Below are positions 30,730 to 41,056 of a stretch of DNA of 64,000 nucleotides, in pieces; position 1 is the stretch's first letter; the number at the start of each line of letters is the position of its first letter. The notes below the pieces were generated by a model. That model did no database searches. It was not told the origin of the DNA and saw nothing but the letters and a program-made list of their open reading frames with translations. Where the stretch lies: contig NC_133332.1 in the NCBI RefSeq assembly GCF_042186555.1, positions 129,024,375 to 129,088,374 on the forward strand. Reading direction: 5' to 3'. Position numbers and translations under genes: made by a program. Source of the stretch: Aquarana catesbeiana. Taxonomy: Eukaryota > Chordata > Amphibia > Anura > Ranidae.

Positions 30730-31867
30730 AGACCAATATGACTATGCCTGTAATGCTGGTGATATAGGGACCCTGTAAGGTAATCCCTTAAGTTATGGCA
30801 AAGGGTCCCCCAGTTAAAGACATGTCCAAGCAGAGCAGAGAAAACGTCCAAATTAGATTCAGCTTACCCCTAGGTGTGGAAAGCAAAAAGAGAGGAGCTG
30901 TGATGGTTCCTTAATCAACAGGATTGAGCGTCCGCCCGTTTCCGATGGATGGCCGCAGGCTGCGTCTAACAGACAGCACCAGCGCCTCCATATTTTAAGT
31001 GATGCGGTCCCACCGGAAGCAATCAGGTCAGAACTGACCTCCAGCATTGCTTCCGGTCCGGACGTCCCTGTCAGAATGCGCGCGCAGCAGGGGAGCGGAC
31101 GCATGCGCGTTCCATCCCCAGGATGCGCGTGCATTGCCCACACTTCGTCGTTGGCGTGGAGGGCAACTAGGGGCGGAAAGGAAAAGAGCTCCGCCCCCTA
31201 GGCAGGGACGTCCGAGTCCTCCCACCACAACAGGTGATCGTTGCTAGTAGGCAGCGGAAGCGATCCAGAGAAATAGTAGAAGCCATACAAATAGGTCCAG
31301 CATGGACCAACTAACTTGAGTTTGGTACAAAAACATTTGTAAAACAAAAACACAATACAAAATAGAAATCATATATGCATGGTTCCCTAAATGATCTTCC
31401 AATCTAATCCATCATAAATTAGGTGAAGCACAAGGGAGCAAAGGGGAAAAAAAAAAAAAAAAAGGGTTTTTTACTTATGCCAGAAATATTGCCCTCAACA
31501 TAACACAGTTGAGAACTGGCACCATCTAGTGGGTGTTAGTAGTATTATGCAACTGAAGGTGAATAGGAGCCTGTCTGCAATATCATATAGATATCAAATA
31601 TGTCAAATATGGATAGATAATAGATTATATCTGTAATTTCACTTGTTTATAAATAACAATTGTTTATAAATAACAAAACCGTTTGCTACAGGGTAAGACA
31701 CATATGGGGAATAGCTCCATCTAGTAGATGTTAGTAGTATTATACAACTAAAGAGGAATGAGAATCTGCCTGTAGTATAAAATGGCAGGTATAAATGTGT
31801 AATAGATTCTACCTATAATTTCAGTTGTTTACTAATAGCATAGTCATTTGTTGCAGGGAAGACGGTG
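30730..31867 (-). other. PLE C 3' noncoding region
   Basis: Noncoding DNA between the PLE C stop and the palindrome insertion. It has CpG-bearing text around 30930-31230, an A-run at 31448-31463, and a tandem duplication at 31520-31855. Nothing coding was recognised. Confidence 0.6.
31520..31855 (-). repeat. Tandem duplication, unit about 190 bp
   Basis: CCATCTAGTGGGTGTTAGTAG at 31522 and its near-copy at 31713 start two diverged units, each continuing with AGTATTAT, an ACAATAAC-type segment and ATTTCA(C/G)TTGTTTA. Confidence 0.7.
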
Positions 31868-34258
31868 TTATAGAAAGGGGTTGAATGAAAGTGCAGTGTT
31901 GAGGCCAGGCGGACAAGTCGCCCGTTGGTTATATATCCACCTGGCCTCACGCTGCAATATGATTTTATCTACATTCCCACCCCTCTCAAGGTCAGGTATA
32001 ACCTCCAGAGCAAAGAAGGACACAAAGTTGGGGTCGTAGCTATGTCGTAGACCGATATGTTTACAAATGGGGGTATAAAGTAATCCTGCGTCTAAGTAAT
32101 ATAAATGGTCCTGAATTCTTCTAGCAAATGGACGCTTAGTTTTGCCTATATAAAATACACCGCAACGGCACATAGCTAAATACACAATGCCCGTTGTGGT
32201 GCAGTCGGCATATCCTTTAAGTTTGTGAAAACCTCCTCTTGGAAGAGGGCACCCACTTCCTTCTTTTATCCATGGACAGAATTGACAATGTCCACATTTG
32301 AAGGTACCATTCCCGCCTTCTGCCCCTGCTAAAGGTGTTAGAGGTTGCAGATGACTATGAACTAGGGCATCTCTAATGGACCGTGATTTCCTGTAAGTAA
32401 TTTGTGGCACATTGGCCACATATTTTGAGATGACTGGATCCTCAGATAGAAAGTGCCAGTTGTTATTAATCAGATTTCGAATTTCCTGTTGATGCGCTGT
32501 AAATGTTGTGATTAATTTTGTAGTAGGGTGTGGGTCACGTACTTTATGCTTGAAAATGAGAGTATCACGTAAATTTTGTTTGGCCCGCTGATAGGCCCTC
32601 TTTAAGACTTTTTTACTGTAGCCTCGGTTGAGCAGTCGGTCATAAAGTGCTCTGGCTTCTCTTTCGAAGTCCTCATCTCTGGCACAATTCCGTCGAAGTC
32701 GGAGGTACTGACTATAGGGTATACTATGTATTAATGTGCAAGGATGGGAACTGGAGAAATGCAGGATAGTATTCCCGGCCGTCTCCTTTCTGTACAATGT
32801 ACTATAAATAGAGCCGTCCTCTCTAAGAACAAGTCGTAAATCCAAGAACGAGATAGTCGTTGTATCGAATTGGATGGTGAACTTGAGATTGAATTTATTG
32901 TGAGAGAGAAGTTCCATAAAGCTATTGAGTAGTTCAGCTGACCCTGTCCAGATGAGGAGGACATCATCGATGTACCTCCGCCACAGGAGAATATGGCGGA
33001 GGTACATTGCGGCCTCCTCACTAGAAAAAAGATTGCGTTCCCATCCCCCCGGGTACAAGTTGGCATACGATGGGGCACAAGATGTCCCCATCGCTACCCC
33101 CTGCACCTGGAGGTAGGTAACGCCATTGAAAAGAAACATATTATTAGTAAGAATATGTTCTAATAAAACTGTTATGAATTGACACAACTCCCAGCTGTCC
33201 GTGTCTCTTTCTCTCAGGAACTCCGCAATCGTTGCCACACCTTGCTTGTGTGGTATACTTGAATATAGGGCCTCTATGTCAATGGCCGCCAGGATAGTTC
33301 CCGGAGGCACAGTGAGTCCTTCAAGGATTTTGAGTAATTCCAATGTATTCTTGAGATAAGATGGCAAGCTTGTAACATGTGGGCGTAGGTAGCCACCCAC
33401 ATACTGACTAGCAGTCTGGGTATGGCTACCTATCCCCGAAACAATTGGGCGTCCCGGAGGTTTGGAGATGTTCTTGTGGACTTTGGGTAGTGAGTAGAAG
33501 GTCGGTGTTACTGGCCACTTCACCTCCAGGAACTCACGAGTATCTCCATCGATCAGGCCTTTGGAGTGTGCCCGATCGATAATGGACACATAGCATGATC
33601 TTGCTTCAGTGAGTTTCTGTGGTGGGACCTGCTGATACCATTCACGGTTGTTGAGTATGTTTAAACACATTTCGATGTAATCATCCTTATTCATCACCAC
33701 CACATTTCCTCCTTTATCCGATGGTTTTATTACCAATTCATCCCTCCTCATCAGATTTTCCAGAGCCGACTGTTGTACTGATGACAAATTCTTAATATTG
33801 TATTTTGGAAATTGTATAGCTTCTATTTGCTTCATAGTTTGTTTGAGGAAGGCCCAAACAGCTGGGCATGTCTGAAGGTTCGGGAACTTCTGAGATTTGT
33901 TTTTAAATTTCAAGGGTCTTACAGGTATATTTGGACCTACTTCTTCCTCCTCAGACGAGGAACTTTCCGAGTTTCCATAGCCTTCATTTTCGTCCAACAG
34001 TTGAATTAAGGTTTTAAGTGCCCTGAAATCTTGTACCTTAAATCCCTTATAAGGGTCTTCATCTCTATTCAGCATTTTGCCCTTATCAGTATCAAATATG
34101 TATTTATATGTAAGGTTCCTTGCGAACATATGTAGATCCTTTACGAGAGTGAATTTATCCACTTGCTGTGAGGGACAAAAACTAAGTCCCAACCTCAGGA
34201 CTTCCAATTCAGTTGATGTTCCTGTGGTAGTGGATGGGACTTTGGTCTCCACTGACAC
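31868..34258 (-). CDS. PLE reverse transcriptase plus GIY-YIG endonuclease, intact frame
   Basis: The open frame encodes 796 residues; roughly the first nine come from the flanking LTR element, so the PLE's own start is not settled. Motifs in order are ELEVLRLGLSFCP, IKPSDKGGNVVVMNKDDY (about residue 195), YSLPKVHKN..PPGRPIVSG, AAIDIEALYSSIP, QGVAMGTSCAPSYANLY, catalytic RRYIDDVLLIW (about 428), FLDLRLVLREDGS, RLRRNCARDEDF, a Cys-rich CGHCQFC, and the GIY-YIG nuclease with GIVYLAMCRCGVFYIGKTKR (about 685-705) and REARWIYNQRA near the end. All catalytic residues I can identify are present. Family enzymes copy the element RNA and nick the target. Activity is possible, but this copy lacks a 5' repeat. 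Confidence 0.9.
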   Translation of the reverse strand: MSVETKVPSTTTGTSTELEVLRLGLSFCPSQQVDKFTLVKDLHMFARNLTYKYIFDTDKGKMLNRDEDPYKGFKVQDFRALKTLIQLLDENEGYGNSESSSSEEEEVGPNIPVRPLKFKNKSQKFPNLQTCPAVWAFLKQTMKQIEAIQFPKYNIKNLSSVQQSALENLMRRDELVIKPSDKGGNVVVMNKDDYIEMCLNILNNREWYQQVPPQKLTEARSCYVSIIDRAHSKGLIDGDTREFLEVKWPVTPTFYSLPKVHKNISKPPGRPIVSGIGSHTQTASQYVGGYLRPHVTSLPSYLKNTLELLKILEGLTVPPGTILAAIDIEALYSSIPHKQGVATIAEFLRERDTDSWELCQFITVLLEHILTNNMFLFNGVTYLQVQGVAMGTSCAPSYANLYPGGWERNLFSSEEAAMYLRHILLWRRYIDDVLLIWTGSAELLNSFMELLSHNKFNLKFTIQFDTTTISFLDLRLVLREDGSIYSTLYRKETAGNTILHFSSSHPCTLIHSIPYSQYLRLRRNCARDEDFEREARALYDRLLNRGYSKKVLKRAYQRAKQNLRDTLIFKHKVRDPHPTTKLITTFTAHQQEIRNLINNNWHFLSEDPVISKYVANVPQITYRKSRSIRDALVHSHLQPLTPLAGAEGGNGTFKCGHCQFCPWIKEGSGCPLPRGGFHKLKGYADCTTTGIVYLAMCRCGVFYIGKTKRPFARRIQDHLYYLDAGLLYTPICKHIGLRHSYDPNFVSFFALEVIPDLERGGNVDKIILQREARWIYNQRATCPPGLNTALSFNPFL

Positions 34259-34781
34259 AACCCCAGAAAATGGTGTGACACTGAGACAGGAGGATGTCAG
34301 CCATGCTTTGCAAGCCCTGTGGGATTTTCACCTACTAAAAGTGAATGGGACTTCAGTCCCCACTTGTATCCCCCAGGGATGCTGGGCAGTCGGCCCAGAT
34401 CCCCAACAGCATGATGGAGTGAGCCCAGTCACCCTGTCTTCTCTCCAGTGGCTGAAAGGACTCCAGGGAGAAGGGCCAGTCCAGGCCTCTCCCCAGTGGC
34501 GGGCATGTTCTCTGAGAGAGGCAGAGGTTGGCTGGGTAAGTAATGCTCTGTTTGGAACAATTTGTTTGGGGTACTGTGTGGGTACAGGCATTAGGGGACT
34601 GGAACTATGGACTAACTTCAGAGTAAATCCGTCTGGGGTCCCCTCTTGTTTTAGTCATCTGCTGACAAGGGAGAAATGTGACAGACCTAGCCAGGACAGA
34701 GGCTTTTGGAGGGGACTGAATGCTAGCCTCTTGCCGACCGATCATGGGCCCTGGCATTTGGGAGAATGGTGCTCTTTGTGA
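34245..34781 (+). pseudogene. LTR-element internal protein, C-terminal part
   Basis: After the PLE insertion the host element resumes with an open frame to a TGA at 34779-34781. It includes GVTLRQEDVSHALQALWDFH, VPTCIPQGCWAVGPDP, QWLKGLQGEGPVQ, and ends in LLPTDHGPWHLGEWCSL. No known domain is recognised. Nucleotides 34690-34760 match the fragment at 8262-8330. Which reading frame joined it to the N-terminal half before the insertion is unclear, because a G-run near 26836 probably shifts the frame. Confidence 0.5.
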
Positions 34782-34994
34782 GCTGTATGCCTGAGGACCC
34801 TATAGGTGGTGTTACTTTGGATTCAGGTCCATATCCCCCCAAGAGACACAGACTCTGGGAACCCTGTATTTGCTATATTACATAGAGTGACTGATTCATA
34901 CTGTTGGAACCTTAAGACTACTTTTCCAAGATCCTCGAGTTGACCCGTTCAGGGTCCCACTGTGGCTGCTGGACTGTTTCCCAGGGAGGAGTAT
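34782..34994 (+). other. LTR-element 3' leader with polypurine tract
   Basis: Noncoding sequence that ends in CCCAGGGAGGAGTAT directly before the 3' LTR. The purine-rich GGGAGGAG is the likely plus-strand primer. Confidence 0.6.
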
Positions 34995-35577
34995 TGTCAT
35001 GAAGCTTGGAATACTGAAGTTTGAACTCCTTTGATTCTATTACACAGTGGGGGGGTCTTGTGCCCTGTCTTAAGGCTAACCCCCCTCCAGACAGCTCCAT
35101 GGTCTGGAAGGAAGGCATTGTTCTGTGTTTGACCATTTGTTTATGTACTTTAATTACCCCCTGGGGCTTCTCTGTGTCATTACACATATCAGTCCTCCTA
35201 TTCAAGCTATCGGACCAATCTCTGCTGACCCTGTTTCAAGTCCTCATTTGCATGGACAAGAGGACCTGAGTGAAGAATAGAGTGTACTTTACAATTGACC
35301 AATAGGAAAGTGGTTGTTGGGGGAGGGGTGTTCAAACTGCTGTGTATAAAAATGTGTTGTGTGCATCAATAAAAGTGAGATTCCTGTTTGAACTTACATA
35401 CAGCCTGCCTGGTGTTTGTTCTGAGCTATCACAACTGGATTCAATCGGCACATAGCTGTAGTTCGAATCCCGGAGCATTGAAAGACCGAACCATCAGATG
35501 TTGCGATCTGCAATCTGATTCTATAGCTGCAGAGGAGTGTCGGGAGAGTGGAATCGAGCGAGCAGGGGCTCATTACA
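34995..35577 (+). repeat. 3' LTR
   Basis: Starts TGTCATGAAGC and ends GCTCATTACA. TATAAA is near 35344 and AATAAA near 35368. Differences from the 5' LTR are a small insertion (TTTGAA near 35030) and scattered substitutions, a few percent by eye. ACACC follows at 35578-35582. Confidence 0.9.
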
Positions 35578-35582
35578 ACACC

Positions 35583-36594
35583 ATTACTTGAACATTATCC
35601 TTATTCTAGCCAGCAACTGGGAGATACTTTTCCAGCATCAGGACACTCTACTACACAATCTACAAAATGTTGGGTAGCTAATCAAATGGAAGAAGAGCAT
35701 CCTCTGCCCAACCCAAAGAATGATATCCTTGAGGGCATTTTTGGATACACATAAAAATTCAGTGGAACTTCCACGAGGGAAGATCTGTCCTTCTGATAGT
35801 GAAAGTCAAAAGTGCTTTGGTCTCTTCCAGCAGAAGTGATCAAATGTTTTCGAAAAGAACATTATCTGGTCAGATGCAAGTCAGAAAGATGGGGGGGGTG
35901 CATTTTAAGGAGCAGGCTGCTCAAGGTCATGGGATGTTCAGCTTATGAGACATAGTATTAGATGCTCTCAATCTGAGAGCAGCTTTCAAAGATATTCAGG
36001 CATTCACTCCTTTTATAAGAGAAAAAAGAGTTGTACTGTGCCTAAACAAGAAAATGGCAGTTACATTCTTACAGAGTCAGGGGGGAAGAGGAGTCAAACC
36101 CTGATGTTGGAACTGCAACTGATAATTGAAAAGACCAGAGGGCAATCCGTAGGCCAGTAACTCAAAATCAGTTTGCAAACTCTTTGAGCCGCTCCTTCTT
36201 ATCAAACAAGTGGTCCCTCAGCTGGGGTGTTCGGTCAGTTAACTCTGAAGGGGGTTAACTCCCCAGGCGGATCTAGCAACAACTCCCTAGAATACAAAAT
36301 GTGGCAGATTCCTAGCGAGAGCACCATACCCAGCAGTGGAAGAATAGACTTCTTAGACTGCCAGTGGAACTTCCAGTATCATTCATTGCAATTATAAAAA
36401 TTTGGCAGAAGAGGCTCTGGTTTCCATCTCTCCTACGGTTGAGCATTGAGTCACCATGGCCTCAGTAAGGATTGTTATGACAATTAAAAGAGCCTACTCT
36501 TCACAAGGCCTTCCTGTTCAGGAAAACTTAAGAGCACATTCAACCAGGGCAGTGGCAATTCCATGAACAGTGCAGCGCCAAGTGTCTCCTGACT
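35583..36594 (+). pseudogene. DIRS-like element remnant: RNase H and tyrosine recombinase pieces
   Basis: Broken frames continue the DIRS-like element across the LTR insertion. IIWSDASQKDGGG near 35860-35900 resembles the RNase H start of DIRS polyproteins, LNLRAAFKDIQAF follows near 35965, and LRAHSTRAVA at 36525-36560 matches the H-x-x-R motif region of tyrosine recombinases near the protein end. Large deletions and many stops make it nonfunctional. DIRS elements integrate with a tyrosine recombinase instead of an integrase, so no target duplication is expected. Confidence 0.6.
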
Positions 36595-36985
36595 ATGGAT
36601 GAGCTTCATGTTCGGGTCGAACATGAGTTTGACTCGAATATCGGGTGTTCGCCTGCTCGCCGAATATTGAACATTATGGGGAGTTTGTGGGAAATTCGAG
36701 CACCTGCGGAATGTCCCATAATGCTCTGCGATATCACAGTGCATTGCTGTGTGATGATTGGCCAAAGCATGCACCTGACCCGCATGCTGTGACCAATCCC
36801 AGCGCCCTCGGCTAAGAGAGCCATAATTGGCCAAAGGCAGGGCAGGGGACTAAGTCCATGCCCCACACTATATTAGGCTGCCTGCACAGTGGTCCTATGT
36901 AGTGTTGTTGGTGTGGACGGAGACATAGCTTGATTTCGATCAGCAGGCAGGTTATTCAGTTAGTGGCAGTGTATTTAATATATAT
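36595..36985 (+). mobile_element. hAT-type nonautonomous element, left part
   Basis: Begins TATGGATGAGCTTCATG, a diverged version of the TAGGGATGAGC end, and continues with paired TCGAACATGAG-type arms. Bases to about 36870 match 8385-8663 inverted. It leads into TA runs, beyond which the remainder appears to continue at 45677-47840 after later insertions. Confidence 0.6.
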
Positions 36986-36993
36986 ACAGTCAG

Positions 36994-37058
<65 letters not shown>
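36986..37058. repeat. (TA)n microsatellite
   Basis: A TA run with a few short interruptions at its start. Confidence 0.9.
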
Positions 37059-37061
<3 letters not shown>

Positions 37062-37063
37062 AT

Positions 37064-37112
37064 ATTGGGGTATTTAGCTCAGTGGTAGATGCATCTTCAT
37101 GTAGTGAATCCC
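37064..37112 (+). other. tRNA-like 5' segment (A-box only)
   Basis: GGGGTATTTAGCTCAGTGG and GTAGATGCA resemble the acceptor/D-arm start of a tRNA, closest in style to alanine or cysteine tRNAs. No T-arm or B box follows, so this is at most a tRNA-derived fragment. Confidence 0.35.
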
Positions 37113-37123
37113 AAGCAGTCAGT

Positions 37124-37863
37124 TGTCAGGTTTGAGGGCATGGCAGCCCATTTTTATTCACAGGAACAAAATAAAAGTTTATACACAGGATTTCCCACAC
37201 AGGGGTTCTTCTTCAGTAAATTCATGCAACCGAAAATGCCAAGCCTCCTGGCTCCTAGGATTACTTTGCCTTGCAGTTCCCTGCTGAACCAGCCTACTCC
37301 TGGCCTCAACAGAACTCTCCAGACCCCTGGGTTTGCTTACTGTCCCCCAGACTTCAGGACCTCCTTCAGCCCCCTTGGACTTGCTAGTCGCCTCAGCTCT
37401 CCCAGCCTCCCAGACCCTTCTCAGGTCTCACAGGCCCTTCTAGCCTTCCCAACCTTCCCAGTCCTTCAGACACTAAGTCCCCTACTACCAGGGATGTAGT
37501 CACACACAGGGCAGACAGCTTTTCAGACACAGGTCTGTCTTGCAGCAGCAAGCTGCACACACTCCACCTTCCTCCACTCTCTGCTCTCACTAGCCCCTCG
37601 TTATATGGGCTGTGTACACCTGGGCACACACCCTGCTTGCTATCCATAAGACATGGACCCAGGGTTAGAGATCCCATCCCACCCAAGTCTCTGCGGGATC
37701 TCCAAACTACAGAGCCCCATTAGAACATAGCAAAACCTGGAGAAAGCTGCCAACACAGTTTTCTCCCTTTCAAAGCTATGCTCTGTAGCACTGCAGTCAC
37801 CTGACATGCAAACTCTGTGTCCATTTTCCATCCCTTTTCACAGTGACAGGGACTCTCACTATT

Positions 37864-37866
<3 letters not shown>
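37124..37866 (-). repeat. LTR-like block, possibly a solo LTR
   Basis: Read on the minus strand it begins TGTAATAGTGAG and ends AAACCTGACA, with AATAAA about 30 bp before the end (near 37155). TG...CA ends and the poly(A) signal position fit an LTR. The flanks do not show a clear 4-6-bp duplication. No coding sequence is recognised. Confidence 0.4.

Positions 37867-37929
<63 letters not shown>
37867..37929. repeat. (TA)n microsatellite
   Basis: Near-perfect TA run. Confidence 0.9.
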
Positions 37930-37930
<1 letters not shown>

Positions 37931-38020
37931 TCTGCATCCAGTCAGTGTAGCCTAGAGATCTACATTCTTCAGTGCATTCCGTGGTGTACTGTTTATAATT
38001 CTAATCTACTTCACGCGGTG

Positions 38021-38025
<5 letters not shown>

Positions 38026-38116
<91 letters not shown>
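38026..38116. repeat. (TA)n microsatellite at Tc1 insertion site
   Basis: A TA run with one phase change ends directly at the Tc1-like element. Another run, 45679-45731, lies on the other side. Confidence 0.9.
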
Positions 38117-38119
<3 letters not shown>

Positions 38120-38401
38120 TCTAGTACAGTATCTCACACCCTTCACATTTTTGTAAATATTTTATTCTATCTTTTCATGTGCCAACACTGAAGAAATTAC
38201 ACTTTTCTACAATGTAAAGTAGTGAGTGTACAGCTTGTATAACAGTGTAAATTTGCTGAACCCTCAAAATAACTCAACACACAGCCATTAATGTCTAAAC
38301 CACTGGAAACAAAAGTGACTACACCCCTAAGTAAAAATGTCCAAATTGGGCCCCCAAACTCTCAATATTTTGCGTGGCCACCATTATTTTCCAGCACTGC
38401 C

Positions 38402-38743
38402 TTAACTGCCTTTGGGTATGGCGTTCACTAGAGCTTCACAGGTTGCCACTGGAGTCCTATTCCACTCCTCCATGATGACATCACAGAGCTGGTGGATGTT
38501 AGAGACCTTGCGCTCCGCCGCCTTCCATTTGAGGATGCCCCACAGATGCACAATAGGGTTTAGGTCTGGAGACATGCTTGGCCAGTCCATCACCTTTACC
38601 CTCAGCTTCTTTAGCAAGGCAGTGTTCATCTTGGAGGTGTGTTTACAGTCATTATCATGTTGGAATACTGCCCTGAGGCCTAGTCTCCAAAGGGAGTGGA
38701 TCATGCTCTGCTTCAGTATGTCACAGTACACGTTGGCATTCAT
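38402..38743 (-). pseudogene. Tc1-like transposase, C-terminal part
   Basis: The frame reads FQHDNDCKHTSK, then WPSMSPDLNPIVHLWGILK. The second catalytic Asp lies in HDND. The third catalytic residue, normally Glu in NPIEHLW, is Val here, so the DD34E site is broken. It continues to VNAIPKGS near the usual C-terminus. Confidence 0.9.
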
Positions 38744-39254
38744 GGTTACCTAAATAAAGAAAAAGGCAGTACAGCGCATAAAAAATCTTAAATAAAACAA
38801 TCAATAATTATCCATATAAAAACTAGTTCCAAATAAAATCCAGCAATTCCTCCAGTGATAATCGTGACATGCAATAGCTTGTAGGGTGACTGTAGTGAAA
38901 TGGACCTCCACCTTTGGTAGCACAAGCCGCTCACCTCTACAGATGGACCCCTGAATATGTCAGTCAGGTCAAATCAGCAGTTCCCTCATAGGGATAAAGG
39001 CAGGGGATGGTGTATGCAAATCCCGGTCAGGCTTCAACAACGGATACTCTTGCAGTCATGACATGTAAAGATATATAAAGGAGATCTAGTGTTCTCTGTA
39101 AATCACTAAAAATCTTTTATTCCAAATAGATAAAATCACTTACAAACATCGCACTGTACCCCAGTGCAAAGGACAACAGCATGTGTAGATGGATGATCCA
39201 CGTCGGATAGATGAGCGGAGTGTGGGTGACGTCACGATCCAGACACGTGGGCGG

Positions 39255-39305
39255 TGCCGTACGCGTTACGTCCCTAAAGGGGGCGGGACTTCCTCAGCGG
39301 CGACG
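39255..39305 (-). ncRNA. Hammerhead-like motif, PLE D left arm
   Basis: Minus-strand core CTGAGGA (39297-39291), stem II AGTCCC with GGGAC, then GTAAC, GC and GTA. The conserved GAAA element reads GTAA. Stem I has three to four pairs (CCG/CGG). The GTAA change hits a core adenosine and probably abolishes cleavage. Confidence 0.6.
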
Positions 39306-39768
39306 GCTGGATATGACTACACCCGCTTATATACATATCAAGAGTAAGGGATAGCCAATCAACACCAAAGCGTACCTCTCTCCATGGCAACGCAGGGAGA
39401 AATACTAGGCGGCGCAATATAAGTAAACAGGGAACATTGCGGAGATTATCCACTGCGGCTGCCCATTTTAAATTGCTTGTTTTATGAATGGCCATTATTA
39501 AATTTAAAAGAGCTGAAGCACGAATAAAGTAAAAGATAAAAAAATATAAAAATTCATAAAAAATATTTAACATCCTGAGCTCTGGACGGCTATCTTAGGA
39601 TCATCCATATTTTCATAATACATTAGATGTATAAGATGCATAAGGGAATGTAAACAATAAATCAATCCCTAAAATCAAACACTAGAGTAAAATAAAGAAC
39701 AAAATAAATTCAGATACCGTAAAGGAGGGAGGCCAGTGAAAGTAATAAATGATTTTGACAGTCAACTG

Positions 39769-41040
39769 CTAACGATCTGAAATAAAGCAATTAACGTCAA
39801 AATCGACGTTCAAGCCCCCAGGGATGAGGACCTTGGTCTCATGAATCCAATGGGATTCCCTGCGACTTAATTGACGTAAAAAGTTGCCCCCTCTCCAATG
39901 TTTATTTACTCTCTCAATACACCAGAAGCTCAATCCCCTGGGGTTTTGACCATGCACTAATTTGAAATGTTTGGAGACATTGTGTGTCTTTAATCCCTTG
40001 ATGTTGTTGACATGTTCTCCTAAACGCACATGTAGGGGGCGGGAAGTCCTTCCTATGTATTGAAGACCACACTCACATTGGAGCATGTATACGACCCCTA
40101 CTGTTGTGCAGGTAATCAGTTGGTCAATTTTGTATTCTTTGCCAGTGAATGTGGCCCTAAAATTCTTACATTTTTTATTATTGCATTTGGAATGCCTACA
40201 GGCTGTGCAATGCCCACAGGCATAAAAACCTGAGAGGAAAGAGAACAACCGGTTTTCAGACTGTATGGGGGGATCAACCACTCCTGGAGCTAATCGATCA
40301 CGTAAAGATGGAGCTTTTTTATATATGAACATCGGACGTGGTGGCAGCAGGGGACCCAGCACACGATCCTGTTTCAGGACTGACCAATTTTTTGAAACTA
40401 ATCTTTCAAACTGTTTGTGTTGAACATTATAGTTAAGCACCATTTTAAAGTTGGAAACATCAGAACTGGTATCCTTAACTTTGTCAATAATCAATGAGGC
40501 CCTATCCATGGCCAGAACCTTCTCAACCTCACTTTTTAAATTGTGTATGTTATAACCTTTTTCTACGAATCTGGATGTAAGCAAAGTAGATTGAGCAACA
40601 AAATCACTATCATGTGTGCAGTTACGTCTAAGTCTGACAAATTGCCCCCTGGGAATATTGCAAAGCCATGATTTGTGATGGCAACTTCCCAGGGATGTAG
40701 GAGTTGCGATCCGTAGGTTTCAGATAGTTACACAATCTAAATCCTTCGCTCTCCTTCCAAATCTCAAGATCCAGAAAAACTATCTTTTCTTTACTGAAAC
40801 ACCAGGATAACTGGATGTTTTTGGTGTTACTATCCAGTTTCTGTACAAAGGTATCAAGACCAAGTTGATCACCCTCCCAGATCATGACAAGGTCATCTAT
40901 GTACCTTTTATAACACACTAGTTCAGGGGGGCGATGCTTGAACACCACGTCTTCCTCCCAGTGGGCCATAAAAAGGTTGGCCACACTGGGAGCAAAACGA
41001 GCGCCCATTGCAACACCCCTTTTTTGAAGAAAAAATTGAC
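39769..41040 (-). pseudogene. PLE reverse transcriptase/GIY-YIG, inverted partial copy
   Basis: From 41040 downward the frame reads QKRGVAMGARFAPSVANLF, KRYIDDLVMIWEG and IVFLDLEIW (to about 40700). A frame change near 40690-40700 and another near 40585 follow. The open block 40584-39769 carries FYACGHCTACRHSKC, GVVYMLQCECGLQYIGRTSR and RRESHWIHETKV. The GIY-YIG part is better preserved than in the right arm, which has an Arg for Cys in the QCEC motif and an internal stop upstream. Confidence 0.85.
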
Positions 41041-41056
41041 GATTACAGCTGCAACC

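Larger units (their letters stand above)
26893..34232 (-). mobile_element. Penelope-like element C with 12-bp duplication
   Basis: GATGGGACTTTG at 26881-26892 is repeated exactly at 34233-34244, bracketing the insertion. On the minus strand the order is a long open reverse transcriptase/GIY-YIG frame (34232-31868), about 2.2 kb of 3' region, and a hammerhead motif near the 3' end (27088-27036). The 3' region is interrupted by a 3.07-kb hAT-type palindrome. The 5' end seems truncated at the start of the coding region, as no upstream repeat is present. Confidence 0.8.
24464..35577 (+). mobile_element. Pol-less LTR retrotransposon with 5-bp duplication, interrupted
   Basis: Two LTRs of about 580 bp (24464-25043 and 34995-35577) enclose 2.6 kb of own internal DNA, split by a 7.34-kb PLE insertion at 26893-34232. 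ACACC flanks both outer ends (24459-24463 and 35578-35582). A PBS-like site follows the 5' LTR and a purine-rich stretch precedes the 3' LTR. No protease, reverse transcriptase, RNase H or integrase motif is present in the internal region, which encodes an unfamiliar protein. Movement would therefore require enzymes from another element. Confidence 0.85.

Noticed and set aside
34077..34244. Start of the plus-strand frame at 34077 as a gene start
   Set aside because: Bases before 34233 belong to PLE C on the other strand; only the part after the 12-bp duplication is the LTR element's own.
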